Positions 44,666 through 53,142 of a stretch of DNA of 64,000 bases are shown in pieces. Under the pieces are notes generated by a model. The model did not search any database. It was not told the DNA's origin and worked only from the letters and a program-made list of their open reading frames with translations. The translations under genes and the position numbers were made by a program. The number at the start of each line of letters is the position of its first letter. Within the stretch, counting starts at the first letter, position 1. The stretch comes from JAWOLE01 sp963815655. GTDB taxonomy: Bacteria; Acidobacteriota; Thermoanaerobaculia; UBA5066; Gp7-AA6. The stretch spans positions 4,030,001 through 4,094,000 of the forward strand of contig CAWFHK010000001.1 in NCBI GenBank assembly GCA_963815655.1, read 5' to 3'.

Positions 44666-45547
44666 ATGCGTCTCTGGACCGTCGCCGCGCTGGCGCTCGC
44701 TCTTTCCCCTCGCCTGGACGCTCAGGACCACGCGGGGCACGGCGCTCCCGCGCCGGCCGTCGCGCCCGCGCCGGCCCCGGCGAGGGACGAGAGCCTTCCT
44801 CCCTCCGAGTCGCAGGCGAAGGCCGCCCTGGAGAAATCGCCGCGGCACGGGGAGTTCGTGGACGTCAAGATGCCGTCCGGGGCGCCGGTCAAGACCTGGG
44901 TGGTCTATCCCGAGCGCAAGGACAGGGCGGGCGTCGTCCTCGTCATCCACGAGATCTTCGGGCTCTCCGATTGGATCCGGGCCGTCGCCGACCAGCTCGC
45001 GCGGGAGGGATTCATCGCCGTCGCGCCGGATCTCCTCTCCGGCCACGGCCCCGGCGGCGGCGGCACGGATTCCGCGGGGAGCCGCGACGACGTCGTCAAG
45101 CTGATCCGGGGACTGACGCCGGAAGAGGTGACCGCGCGTCTCGACGCCGTCCGCGACTACGCGATCAAGCTCCCGGCCGCCAACGGGAAGAGCGCCACGG
45201 TCGGTTTCTGCTGGGGGGGCGGGAAGAGCTTCGCTTACGCCGCTTCACAGCCGGGGCTGAACGCCGCGGTCGTGTACTACGGAACTTCGCCCGAGGCCGC
45301 GGACCTCGCGAAGATCAAGGCGCCCGTCCTCGGCCTCTACGGCGGCGACGACGCCCGCGTGGGCGCGACGGTCCCGCCGGCCGAGGCCGAGATGAAGAAG
45401 CTCGGGAAGACCTACGAGCCCCATTTCTACGACGGCGCGGGGCACGGCTTCCTGCGCGCCCAGGACGACCGGCAAGGGGCGAACCTCAAGGCGACGAAGC
45501 AGGCCTGGCCCCGGACGGTCTCCTTCCTGCGGGACCGGCTCAAGTAG
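44666..45547 (+). CDS. Secreted dienelactone hydrolase-family protein
   Basis: 293 residues. Signal peptide VAALALALSPRLDAQ, an Ala/Pro linker, then an alpha/beta hydrolase of the DLH family: VIHEIFGLSDWIRAVADQLA, nucleophile Cys in GFCWGGG, Asp in YGGDDARVG and His in DGAGHGFLRAQ. Classical DLH opens cyclic dienelactones; periplasmic relatives have unknown substrates. GAGGAGG lies 7 nt before the ATG at 44666. Its end overlaps the convergent STAS-like gene by 8 nt. Confidence 0.9.
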   Translation: MRLWTVAALALALSPRLDAQDHAGHGAPAPAVAPAPAPARDESLPPSESQAKAALEKSPRHGEFVDVKMPSGAPVKTWVVYPERKDRAGVVLVIHEIFGLSDWIRAVADQLAREGFIAVAPDLLSGHGPGGGGTDSAGSRDDVVKLIRGLTPEEVTARLDAVRDYAIKLPAANGKSATVGFCWGGGKSFAYAASQPGLNAAVVYYGTSPEAADLAKIKAPVLGLYGGDDARVGATVPPAEAEMKKLGKTYEPHFYDGAGHGFLRAQDDRQGANLKATKQAWPRTVSFLRDRLK

Positions 45548-45938
45548 CGCCCGGGTTGGATCCGAGCCACATCAGCGCCTCTCCCAGCGAGCGGAACACG
45601 TTCACCGTCTTCCGGCTCCTCTTGTCGAGGCCGCGGTGCGCCTCGTAAAGTCTCCCGAGCGCGAACGCATAATCTTTCGGGGCCACGATCGCGAGCCGGG
45701 ACGGAAGGGTGTCGCCGTCCATCGCCGCGGACCGCTGCGCCAGCTCGCGCACCCGCTCGAGCGAGGGAAGATCGATGCGCTCGACCGCGGTCATGTCGAT
45801 GAGCTCGTCGTAACCGGCCATATCGGAGCGGGACCGCACGCCATACTGGTATTCCAGGACGTCGGCGTGCGTGAAGACTCCGCGCCCCCTCGCGATGATG
45901 AGCCGGCTTTCGTGATCGGCCTCGTAGTCGATCGGCAC
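45540..45938 (-). CDS. STAS/SpoIIAA-like small protein
   Basis: 132 residues. The pattern MPIDYEADHESRLIIARGRGVFTHADVLEY with a central PKDYAFALGRLYEAH and end VFRSLGEALMWLG matches a family of SpoIIAA/STAS-like proteins annotated without function. Cytosolic. GTG start at 45938, 16 nt after the YCII gene stop. Third gene of a kinase, YCII, STAS operon on the minus strand. Confidence 0.7.
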   Translation of the reverse strand: MPIDYEADHESRLIIARGRGVFTHADVLEYQYGVRSRSDMAGYDELIDMTAVERIDLPSLERVRELAQRSAAMDGDTLPSRLAIVAPKDYAFALGRLYEAHRGLDKRSRKTVNVFRSLGEALMWLGSNPGAT

Positions 45939-45954
45939 GGCGTCCCGGTCCGGC

Positions 45955-46368
45955 CTACTTCTGCGCCTGCTTGCGCGGCGTGGCGGTGATGTTCTTCGCG
46001 GCGTACCAGGGGTGGAGCTCGAAGCGGAGCCTTCCGGCCTTGACCGCGGGGTCGCTCTCGACCAGGGCCTTCGCTTCGTCCGCCGACGCGGCGCGGAAGA
46101 CGTAGAGCCCGCGCAGGTCCCCGTTGTCCATGAACGGGCCCGCGATCACGAGCTTTCCGGCGGCGGCCATCTTCTGGATGTTGGCCATGTGCGCCTCCTG
46201 GAGCTGCCGGCTCTCCGGCGTTTCCCCCGGGGTCCATTTCGCGCCCCGGTAGAGGAAGCCGACGTAGTAGGTCGTCATCTCGAAGCCGCCCGGGCCCACT
46301 GTGGGCTCTTCGGCGGCGCCAGCGCAGCAGGCGAGGAGGACAGCCAGGATCGCGGCGAGTTTCTTCAT
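45955..46368 (-). CDS. Secreted YCII-related protein
   Basis: 137 residues. Signal peptide with a possible lipobox (LLACCAG, Cys14 or Cys15). Mature part is a ferredoxin-like YCII domain: YYVGFLYRGAKWTP, HMANIQKMAAAGKLVIAGPF, DLRGLYVFRAASADEAKALVE with the His/Asp pair typical of YCII. Substrate unknown. GGAG precedes the ATG. It begins 12 nt after the kinase-fusion stop, so it is in the same transcript. Confidence 0.85.
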   Translation of the reverse strand: MKKLAAILAVLLACCAGAAEEPTVGPGGFEMTTYYVGFLYRGAKWTPGETPESRQLQEAHMANIQKMAAAGKLVIAGPFMDNGDLRGLYVFRAASADEAKALVESDPAVKAGRLRFELHPWYAAKNITATPRKQAQK

Positions 46369-46380
46369 GTCGTCTCCTTC

Positions 46381-49311
46381 TCAGGAGCCTTGCGTCTTGA
46401 CCGGACCGAGGTAGCGGTCGAACCAGTCGAGGATAGGTTTGATGAGGACCTGCACTCTCAACGGGGCGTGCCCGCCTTCGAAGATGATGTGCCGCTTGTC
46501 CTTCTCCGGGGTGCCGAGGAGTCGCAGGAGCGGGACCTGCGCGGTGTCCACCGGATGGATGAAGTCCTGGCGGCCGCCGAGCAGGAGGACCGGAATGCGG
46601 ATGCGCGGGGCAAAGTTCAGAGGCTCGATTTCCGGCGGCTCGTGGCTGAAGGGGAGCCCGCCGGCGAGCAGAACCGCGGTCTTGAAACGTTCTTCGACGG
46701 CGACGAGGGGCAGGGCGGCGATCGATCCCATGGAAAGCCCGAAGTAAGCGAACTTCCCGCGGTCGATGTCCGGCCGCGTTTCCAGATAGTCGAGCGAGCG
46801 GCCGAGGTCCTTGGACCACTGGATCACGAGGTCCCGGTCCTCGTTGGGCCCTTCGCGCGCGGAGGCGTCCCGCCGCTCGTAGGTTCCCTTGTAAACGGGG
46901 TAGAGGACGGCGCGGCCGCTGCGAATCACGAAGTCAAAGACCCTCACCTCCAGGTCCTGACCCGACGCCGCTGTGAGAGCCGAGGAGCTCGGGAAATAGA
47001 CGACGGTCTGGTACGGGGGCGCGGCGTTGCGCGGCAGGAACAGGTACGCCGTGACGCGCTCCCGGCCGTAGGCGGCGTCGAAAGTGATTTTCTGCTGGCG
47101 CCAGTAAGGTGAGCTGTCGTCCGACGACTCGATCGCCGCGTTCAACGGCGTCTTGTCGTAGGCGTAGAAGGCGCGGTAGATCCGGAAGACGTCGTCGGAC
47201 ACGGGCGTCTCGCGGGAATAGTCGCGGGTGAGCCGCTCGATCGAGGCCGTCTGTTCGTCCGGGACCGGAGCGGTGTACTTGACGCACCGGATGCCGTTGG
47301 TCGGGGACCGGTCGAAGGGAGGCTGCGCGTCCGCAGCGCTGAACATGTATCCCGGATCGCTCCAGGCTCCTCCGAGAAGGTAGCGGCGACCGCCGGCCGC
47401 GTTCCAGCACCATTCCTTGACGTTTCCGGCCATGTCGTAGGCGCCCCACGGAGTCAGTCCCCGGTGGCTCCCGGCGGGGGAGGGCCCCTTCCCGTCGAAG
47501 TTGGACAGCTTCAGGATGTCGGAGAAGATCCCGATACCGGCCGCGTTGTACCAGTGGTAGATCGTCGGCAGGCTCTTTCCGGCGAACGCGGCATACGCCG
47601 CCGCCTCGTACCAGCTCACTCCGTTGACCGGGTAGTCGGCGTGGCCCTCGGGATACGCGCTGAGTTCCCAGGTCGAGGGGCCCGGCCGGCCGGTCGCGTC
47701 TTTGAACTCGGCCATGGCCTCCTCCCAGGCGAGGGTCCGGCCGTCGCGGACGAACGGCTCCTTCCAGTAATCCTTCGTCTGATAACCGCCGCGGTCTACG
47801 AACTCCCTGAACTGGCGATTCGTGACCTCGTACTTGTCGAGCCAGTAGTCGGAGAGGGCGACGGGCTTCGAGCTGCGGTACTGGAAGCTTCCTCCCGGAA
47901 CGCGAACCATGCTGGGAGGCATCGCCGCGGGCGGGTCGAGCCGAATGGTCACAGGCCGCGGATAGGAAACGGTTTCGACCGTCTGGAAACCCTCTTTGGA
48001 GATCCGCCATCGGTAGTACCCGAAGGGGAGCCGGACGGGCTCGATCGGCGATCGTCCAAGGGACTGCCAGTCGGAATCCGCGCCCAGGTAGGCGTTGAAG
48101 GATACCTCGGCTCCCGGTGGCTCGGTCTTCACCGAGACCGGCGCCCACGATCCGCGCCGGAGACGTTGGACCTCGTCCGGAACGTAGCGTTCGGTCTCCC
48201 GCGCAAGCCGCAGCGCGGCGCCGAGATTCCCGGCCTCGGTCAAGCGGCTGATCTCCGGAATGTCCACTTCGTGAGCGCGGCGAACGCGCGCCTGGCGGAC
48301 CAGGTACCAGCCGAGGGAGCCCAGGGCGGCGGCGAGGACGAGCGCGACTCCGAGGATGACCCCCGGGCGCCGCGCTTTCGAGGCCGCTCGCGAGGCGGGC
48401 TCGAGCCGCCGCGCCTGGCAGGCCGCGAGGTCGTCCCGCATTTCGACGGCGTTGGGGTACCGGTCCTCGGGTTTCTTCTCGAGCGCGCGCGCGACGATCC
48501 GCTCGACCTCCTCCGGCGCGTCCGGCCGGGCGGCCCTGAGCGGCGGCGCGGGATCGCGCAGGATCGACGCGAGCGTCATCAGGTTCGATTCCCCCTGGAA
48601 GACGCGCTTCCCGGCGAACATCTCGTAGACGACTTCTCCAAGGGAGAAGATGTCCGAGCGCGCGTCCACGGGCTTGCCCTGCGCCTGCTCCGGAGACATG
48701 TAGGCGAGTGTCCCGAGAACCGTTCCCTGCCGCGTTCCCGGCGCCGCCGTGGCGCCGGTGATCGTGGCCGCGAGGGAATCGGGCGAGGAGACCGCCTCCG
48801 ACCCCGGCCCGCGGACCTCGAACAGCTTGGCAAGGCCGAAATCGAGCATCTTGACCTGGCCCGCGGGCGTGATCATGACGTTGGCCGGCTTGACGTCGCG
48901 GTGGACGATCCCGGCCGCGTGCGCGGCGGCGAGCGCGCCGGCAATCTGCGTGCCATATCCGAGCGCGTCTTCGACCGTCAGGCGGCGCTGACCCAGGACG
49001 CGGTCGAGCGTCGTCCCCTCGACGCACTCCATCGCGATGAAATCCACCGCCGCGCCCTCCCCGAGCGGGGCCTGGTCGATGTCGTAGATCGTGACGATGT
49101 TGGGATGGTTCAGCGCCGAGGCGGCCTTGGCCTCGCGGACGAACCGCCACTTGCGCTCGGGATCGCCGACGGCTTCGGCCGGCAGGAGCTTCAGGGCGAC
49201 CTGGCGGTCCAGGCGCGTGTCCACGGCGCGGTAGACGACGCCCATCCCGCCTTCGCCGAGCTTGCCGAGGACCCTGTAGCGCGAGATGACCTGCCCGGTA
49301 ATGTCCGACAT
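46381..49311 (-). CDS. Ser/Thr kinase-PEGA-FGE-like-alpha/beta hydrolase fusion
   Basis: 976 residues, four modules. Kinase 11-300: GEGGMGVVYRA, K41, HRDVKPAN (137-144), DFG (157-159), SPEQ (206-209). TM helix 318-337. PEGA about 392-460 (VKTEPPGAEVSFN). FGE/SUMF1-like 466-680 (MVRVPGGSFQYR, AYDMAGNVKEWCWN, NGIRCVKY) without the paired cysteines of true formylglycine enzyme. Hydrolase about 740-970 with S860 (GLSMGS), D916 and H948. The kinase faces the cytosol, the rest the periplasm. Start at 49311 is set by a promoter ending 10 nt before it, making the message leaderless. Heads an operon with YCII and STAS-like genes. Confidence 0.9.
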   Translation of the reverse strand: MSDITGQVISRYRVLGKLGEGGMGVVYRAVDTRLDRQVALKLLPAEAVGDPERKWRFVREAKAASALNHPNIVTIYDIDQAPLGEGAAVDFIAMECVEGTTLDRVLGQRRLTVEDALGYGTQIAGALAAAHAAGIVHRDVKPANVMITPAGQVKMLDFGLAKLFEVRGPGSEAVSSPDSLAATITGATAAPGTRQGTVLGTLAYMSPEQAQGKPVDARSDIFSLGEVVYEMFAGKRVFQGESNLMTLASILRDPAPPLRAARPDAPEEVERIVARALEKKPEDRYPNAVEMRDDLAACQARRLEPASRAASKARRPGVILGVALVLAAALGSLGWYLVRQARVRRAHEVDIPEISRLTEAGNLGAALRLARETERYVPDEVQRLRRGSWAPVSVKTEPPGAEVSFNAYLGADSDWQSLGRSPIEPVRLPFGYYRWRISKEGFQTVETVSYPRPVTIRLDPPAAMPPSMVRVPGGSFQYRSSKPVALSDYWLDKYEVTNRQFREFVDRGGYQTKDYWKEPFVRDGRTLAWEEAMAEFKDATGRPGPSTWELSAYPEGHADYPVNGVSWYEAAAYAAFAGKSLPTIYHWYNAAGIGIFSDILKLSNFDGKGPSPAGSHRGLTPWGAYDMAGNVKEWCWNAAGGRRYLLGGAWSDPGYMFSAADAQPPFDRSPTNGIRCVKYTAPVPDEQTASIERLTRDYSRETPVSDDVFRIYRAFYAYDKTPLNAAIESSDDSSPYWRQQKITFDAAYGRERVTAYLFLPRNAAPPYQTVVYFPSSSALTAASGQDLEVRVFDFVIRSGRAVLYPVYKGTYERRDASAREGPNEDRDLVIQWSKDLGRSLDYLETRPDIDRGKFAYFGLSMGSIAALPLVAVEERFKTAVLLAGGLPFSHEPPEIEPLNFAPRIRIPVLLLGGRQDFIHPVDTAQVPLLRLLGTPEKDKRHIIFEGGHAPLRVQVLIKPILDWFDRYLGPVKTQGS

Positions 49312-49321
49312 GTGTGAAGCG

Positions 49322-49350
49322 AGGCTATCCGCGTCGCGCCGACCGGTCAA
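49322..49350 (-). promoter_or_regulatory. Promoter of the kinase-fusion operon
   Basis: Minus strand TTGACC (49345-49350), exactly 17 nt, TAGCCT (49322-49327), ending 10 nt before the ATG. It rules out an upstream TTG start, which would fall within the -35. Confidence 0.65.
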
Positions 49351-49410
49351 TCAGTCAAGAGTCAAGCTCGAGATTCCGGAGTCCGGAGTTTCCGTTCCGA
49401 TCTCACCCGG

Positions 49411-49452
49411 TCACCTTGTTCCCGGGTAGCGGCCGAGCCAGTCGAGGAACTC
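49411..49452 (-). pseudogene. Possible relic of a hydrolase C-terminus
   Basis: The minus strand reads EFLDWLGRYPGTR then stop, resembling the end of the neighbouring kinase-hydrolase fusion (ILDWFDRYLGP). Only 13 codons remain, between the metalloprotease stop and the kinase promoter; coincidence is possible. Confidence 0.25.
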
Positions 49453-51025
49453 AGTGACTCACAACGACCCGCGGGCCGCCGTGGGGCGGGGACCTCTGGA
49501 GCGACCGCTCGCACGCGTTCCCGATGCCGTTGTGGTTGGAGTCTTCCTGGCCCGGGTTGAAGAAATCCGGACAATTGTCGAGAGAATCGGAGACGCCGTC
49601 GTTGTCTCGGTCGTCCACGGGTCCCCAGCCGATGTCGAGCAGCGCCGGGAGCGTCAGGTCGACCCCCTGTGGGAGGCCCGGCGTGTCGTTGGGCTCCATC
49701 AGGAGATCGGGCGAGGCGCTCGGGTCCCAGTGGCTGATCGTGGACCCCGGGATGACGGGGTCGGTGGCGTAGAGAAGCACCCGCCCCTTCGCGTCGGCAC
49801 CGGCCAGGCGCGTCGGATCGAGCCGGAGCGTCACGGAGACGCCCGCGTCGATGTTCGCCTTGATCCGGTCGCCGTCGGCCTTCGTGATCCGGACCGCCGG
49901 GATCGTGATCGTCGCGTCGGTCCCTCCGAGCCCCGGAGGCGGGTTGCCGTCCACGTTGTCGGTGACGATCAGAGCGAGCGCGCCCGCGTTCTGCGCGTTC
50001 TTCGCCTTGATGACGAACGTGCAGGTGCCGCGGTCGGCGAAGGCGATCTTCCCGGCGACGGCCGGCGCGTTGGTCAGCGCCGAGCAGGCGTCGAACGTCG
50101 TCGGACCGGCCGTGTCGGCCGCGTCGAGGGCCTGGACGAGCGGCCCCGAGATCCCGGCCGCGCCGATCGCCGGGCCGAACGAGGCGGTCCCGATGTTGAG
50201 CTCGCCGGCGATCGCCGAGGGGGAACCGACCGCGAGGATCGGCGTTCCCGGGGAGAGCGTTGCCGAGGCCGCGGCCGTCACGTTCGGGCCGTTCCAGACG
50301 ACGCGCAGGGCGTTCTTCGCCGAGGCGGCGCGCTGCGCGTCCGACATGCCGACCCAGTATCCGGCCCCCGTCGTATCGAAGATCCGCCGCTCGAAGACGT
50401 CGGGATGGCCCATGAGCTCCTGGCCGCTCGTCGGGTCGGCGAAGGTCAGGAACCCGAAGCCGTGGCCGAACTCGTGCAGGAGCGTGCTGACGAGATCGAT
50501 CTGGGAGGCCGCCGCCTGGTTGTCAAAGCCGTAGTACCAGGACGATCCCTCCAGGCAGCCGGTCTTCCCCACGTCCGAGTTGAAGCGCGCCCGGACGTCG
50601 TCGCTCCCGGCGATGAGCGTCCGGCCGGCGCGCTTGTTCGCGAGCGCGATCGGGTACCAGGTCCCGGAGAATTGCGCGCCGGGCGTGAAGTCCGAGACGA
50701 CCTGGATGGGCCCGGCGGAGCCGAGCACCCCCGACGTCGCGGAGCAGGTGAGCGACACGAAGCTCGCCTGGATCCGGATCTCGACGTCGCTCGTGAGCAG
50801 GGAGGCCCACAGGTCGGCGGCGTATTGGAACGCGTTGAGCCGCTGCTGCCCGACGGTCGTGCCGGTGTTGCCGCCGACCGGCGTGGCGGCGGTGGGATCG
50901 TTGAACCCGACGCCGGCCACGTTGGAGTTGACGACGGTGATGTGCGCCGCGGCCGACAGGGGAGAGGCCGCGGCGGCCAGGGCTCCCGCGAGGAGGAGTG
51001 CGCGGGGGAGGAGGATCGAGCGCAT
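49451..51025 (-). CDS. Secreted zinc metalloprotease with PA domain and calcium-binding repeats
   Basis: 524 residues. Signal peptide to about residue 26 (ALLLAGALAAAASPLSAAA). Catalytic motif LLHEFGHGFGF (HExxHxxGF) at about 185-195, followed by the ligand region MGHPDVFERR. PA domain about 300-400 (VAGKIAFADRGTCTFVIKAKNAQNAGALALIVTD is the core, in pieces). C-terminal thrombospondin type 3-like repeat DRDNDGVSDSLDNCPDFF, a calcium motif common in exported proteins. Probably a secreted or surface protease. It follows a small secreted gene after 4 nt, so the two are one operon. Confidence 0.85.
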   Translation of the reverse strand: MRSILLPRALLLAGALAAAASPLSAAAHITVVNSNVAGVGFNDPTAATPVGGNTGTTVGQQRLNAFQYAADLWASLLTSDVEIRIQASFVSLTCSATSGVLGSAGPIQVVSDFTPGAQFSGTWYPIALANKRAGRTLIAGSDDVRARFNSDVGKTGCLEGSSWYYGFDNQAAASQIDLVSTLLHEFGHGFGFLTFADPTSGQELMGHPDVFERRIFDTTGAGYWVGMSDAQRAASAKNALRVVWNGPNVTAAASATLSPGTPILAVGSPSAIAGELNIGTASFGPAIGAAGISGPLVQALDAADTAGPTTFDACSALTNAPAVAGKIAFADRGTCTFVIKAKNAQNAGALALIVTDNVDGNPPPGLGGTDATITIPAVRITKADGDRIKANIDAGVSVTLRLDPTRLAGADAKGRVLLYATDPVIPGSTISHWDPSASPDLLMEPNDTPGLPQGVDLTLPALLDIGWGPVDDRDNDGVSDSLDNCPDFFNPGQEDSNHNGIGNACERSLQRSPPHGGPRVVVSH

Positions 51026-51029
51026 CGCC

Positions 51030-51506
51030 TCACCTCTCTTCGAGGACGGGCGCGGCGGGACGCACCGCCGGGGGCGGCGGGCCCGAGACGCCGGGCGGCA
51101 GACAGACCGTCGTGAGCGACCCGTCCGGGTTGCGGCGAGCGACGAGGTCGATCAGGAACGCGTCCTTCAGGTCCACCGACTGCATGCCGTCGGGATGCAC
51201 GACGACTTCCAGCTCCGAGAGGGCCTGGAGCCTCGAGGCCTGGACTTCGGCGGCGAGTTGCGCGGCCTCCTCGGGCGTGGGCGCCCGAAGCTGTCCGGTC
51301 TGAGGATCGATGAAGGCGCGCAGGCCGGCCCATCCGAAGCGGTCGTCGGCGGGGCACGCCGTCTCGGCCGCGGGCCGGGCGGCCGGCGAAGCGCTCGGGG
51401 ACGCTCCGGCTCTCGACTTCGGGCGTCGCTGTGCCGCGCTCGCCGGGACTGCCCAGGCGGCGGCCAACAAGAGCGACAGGGCTCCTCGAAGCACTTTTTC
51501 TTTCAT
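51030..51506 (-). CDS. Small secreted protein cotranscribed with the metalloprotease
   Basis: 158 residues. Two Met codons compete; the ATG at 51506 has GGGAG 6 nt ahead, the other ATG (51512) has none at proper spacing. Signal peptide LRGALSLLLAAAWAVPASA. The mature part has a Pro/Ala linker, a helical segment (PEEAAQLAAEVQASRLQALSE is its core) and VVVHPDGMQSVDLKDAFLID. Two Cys. No family recognised. Being immediately upstream of the protease (4 nt gap), it could be a chaperone, propeptide-like inhibitor or substrate, but this is context only. Confidence 0.65.
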   Translation of the reverse strand: MKEKVLRGALSLLLAAAWAVPASAAQRRPKSRAGASPSASPAARPAAETACPADDRFGWAGLRAFIDPQTGQLRAPTPEEAAQLAAEVQASRLQALSELEVVVHPDGMQSVDLKDAFLIDLVARRNPDGSLTTVCLPPGVSGPPPPAVRPAAPVLEER

Positions 51507-51557
51507 GTTCATCTCCCGAGGTTGTGTCGCACAGGGTAGCACGCCCGGCGGCGGGCG

Positions 51558-52028
51558 TCAGATCCGGCAGTGCGCGAGGCCGTGCTTTTCCAGGTAGCGC
51601 TGGTGGTACTCCTCCGCCCTCCAGAACTTCGAGGCGGGCTGGATCTGCGTGACGATCGGGCGCTTGTATTGGCCGCTCTTCTCGAGCCTCTCCTTGGAGG
51701 CGGTGGCGGCCGCCTGCTGTTCCGGCGTGTGAAAGAAGATCGCGGAGCGGTACTGCTCGCCGACGTCCGGCCCCTGCCGGTTCAGGGTCGTCGGGTCGTG
51801 GTTCTCCCAGAAGACGTCGAGCAGCTTCTCGTAAGACACCCGGTCCGGGTCGTAGTCCACCTCGACGGTCTCGGCGTGGCCGGTTCGTCCCGAGCAGACG
51901 TCCTCGTAGCTGGGATTCTCGAGCCGCCCTCCCGAATAGCCGACCGCCGTGTCCAGAACGCCCTCGACCTGCCGGAACGCCGCCTCCACGCCCCAGAAAC
52001 ATCCCGCCGCGAAATCTGCCTTGGCCAT
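51558..52028 (-). CDS. msrA: Peptide methionine sulfoxide reductase A
   Basis: 156 residues, standard MsrA. Catalytic Cys10 in AAGCFWGVE, YSGG, VEVDYDP, WENHDPTTLNRQGPDVGEQYRS and a resolving Cys154 in the final AHCRI. Reduces Met-S-sulfoxide using thioredoxin. No signal peptide, so cytosolic. A GTAGGTG repeat array lies in the leader just upstream of the ATG; no Shine-Dalgarno is evident. Confidence 0.96.
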   Translation of the reverse strand: MAKADFAAGCFWGVEAAFRQVEGVLDTAVGYSGGRLENPSYEDVCSGRTGHAETVEVDYDPDRVSYEKLLDVFWENHDPTTLNRQGPDVGEQYRSAIFFHTPEQQAAATASKERLEKSGQYKRPIVTQIQPASKFWRAEEYHQRYLEKHGLAHCRI

Positions 52029-52386
52029 AGTCAGGTGGTAGGTCGTAGGTGGTAGGTGGTGGGGCCCTGCGACTCTTCCTCCATTTTCTAGGATATTTCG
52101 CCGTCAGGTCCGGCGCAAGCGTTGGCGCGCGAGAGTCACCTCGTTGCCTGTAACGACTGTGGACAACGGGATCGATATTGCGGAAAGGCCGCCCCGGCGC
52201 CGGCGGCGTTTCCCTGCGTCGGCACGCGCCGGCCTGCCGTTGACAGGGAGAACCGGCCGGCGCTGAGGGTTCCTCGCAGTGTCACCGTCATGCCGGTCGG
52301 TGTGTTCCATGCTCGTCACCCATCACCTCCTCCGGGAAACGCCGCCGGCTCCGGGGCGGAGAAAGACGAGATGGACGCAATCTCGC
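52029..52386. other. Region upstream of msrA: GTAGGTG array, otherwise nothing recognised
   Basis: 52032-52063 carries four or five GTAGGTG/GGTGGTAG units directly ahead of msrA. An AT-rich stretch (TATCCTAGAAAATGG on the minus strand, about 52085-52099) could hold the msrA -10. The rest, to the YdjY-like gene stop, shows no plausible ORF, RNA or repeat. Confidence 0.5.
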
Positions 52387-53064
52387 TTATTTCTTTCCCG
52401 CGACGAGAAGGAGAACGACGCCGATGCGCGTGCCGTCCGGCGGCAAGGCCCCCGGCTTCGCGCGGAACCGCGTCGCGTCCTTCGTGTAATCGCGCACGGT
52501 GTAGCGCGCGTTGCCCACTTTGCTGCCGGGGCACGAGTAGAGGCAGACGATGCAGCCCGATTTCCATTTCGGGATGTTGGCGGCGTTGCCGCCGAACCGC
52601 ATCGCGATCCCCCGGCCGCCGCTGTCTTCGAGAACGGAGGCGAGCGGGACGAGCTCGGCACGGGAGGGGAGGCGCAGGAGAATCTCGACCGCCGGGCCCG
52701 CGATGACCGTGTCGGCCGCGGGATTCTTCGGGTTCTTTCTCTCCTCCCAGGCCTCCATCGGAAGGTTGTCGCCCGGCTTGGCCCCGAGCCTCTCCAGCGC
52801 TTCCACGATCCGGGCGTCGGAGACGTCGGCCTGCAAGAGCGCCGCATGCGCCATCCGCCCCCCCTTCCAGACGATCGCGTGATAACCCGGCATGACCCAG
52901 CCATCGTCGAACCCCTTCGAGTTGACCCGAGCCGTGAACTCCACCTCGCTCGGGGCGCGGACGACGATCCGCCCGGGAGTCGTCTCCTCGCCCCGGCAGG
53001 TCATGCAAAACAAGACCATCGCCGCAATGGCCAGATCCCGCGGTCTTCGTCGCTGCGAATGCAT
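52387..53064 (-). CDS. YdjY-like protein, possible lipoprotein
   Basis: 225 residues from the ATG at 53064 (a TTG four codons upstream is possible). Hydrophobic N-terminus AIAAMVLFCMTCRGEE may be an export or lipidation signal. The YdjY domain pattern follows: VNSKGFDDGWVMPGYHAIVW, HAALLQADVSDARIVEALE, SGCIVCLYSCPGSKVGN. YdjY-like proteins are often near iron-sulfur or respiratory genes; the three-Cys stretch CIVCLYSC could bind a metal. Function unknown. Divergent from rtcB. Confidence 0.7.
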   Translation of the reverse strand: MHSQRRRPRDLAIAAMVLFCMTCRGEETTPGRIVVRAPSEVEFTARVNSKGFDDGWVMPGYHAIVWKGGRMAHAALLQADVSDARIVEALERLGAKPGDNLPMEAWEERKNPKNPAADTVIAGPAVEILLRLPSRAELVPLASVLEDSGGRGIAMRFGGNAANIPKWKSGCIVCLYSCPGSKVGNARYTVRDYTKDATRFRAKPGALPPDGTRIGVVLLLVAGKK

Positions 53065-53103
53065 CTTCAGGTTCAACGGTTGACTGAGAGAGGATAGTCC
53101 CGG

Positions 53104-53135
53104 CTACTTTGGACTTTGGACCTTGGACCTTGGAC
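53104..53135. repeat. TCCAAGG-type array upstream of rtcB
   Basis: CTACTTTGGACTTTGGACC followed by two more TTGGACC units; a single arm matching the right arm at 35929-35949 and the complement of 6381-6413. Ends 7 nt before the rtcB ATG, so it would form the 5'UTR. Confidence 0.8.
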
Positions 53136-53142
53136 TGAACGA

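Noticed and set aside
52104..52319. 71-codon minus-strand frame upstream of msrA
   Set aside because: Arg-rich without RBS or recognisable pattern; probably chance.
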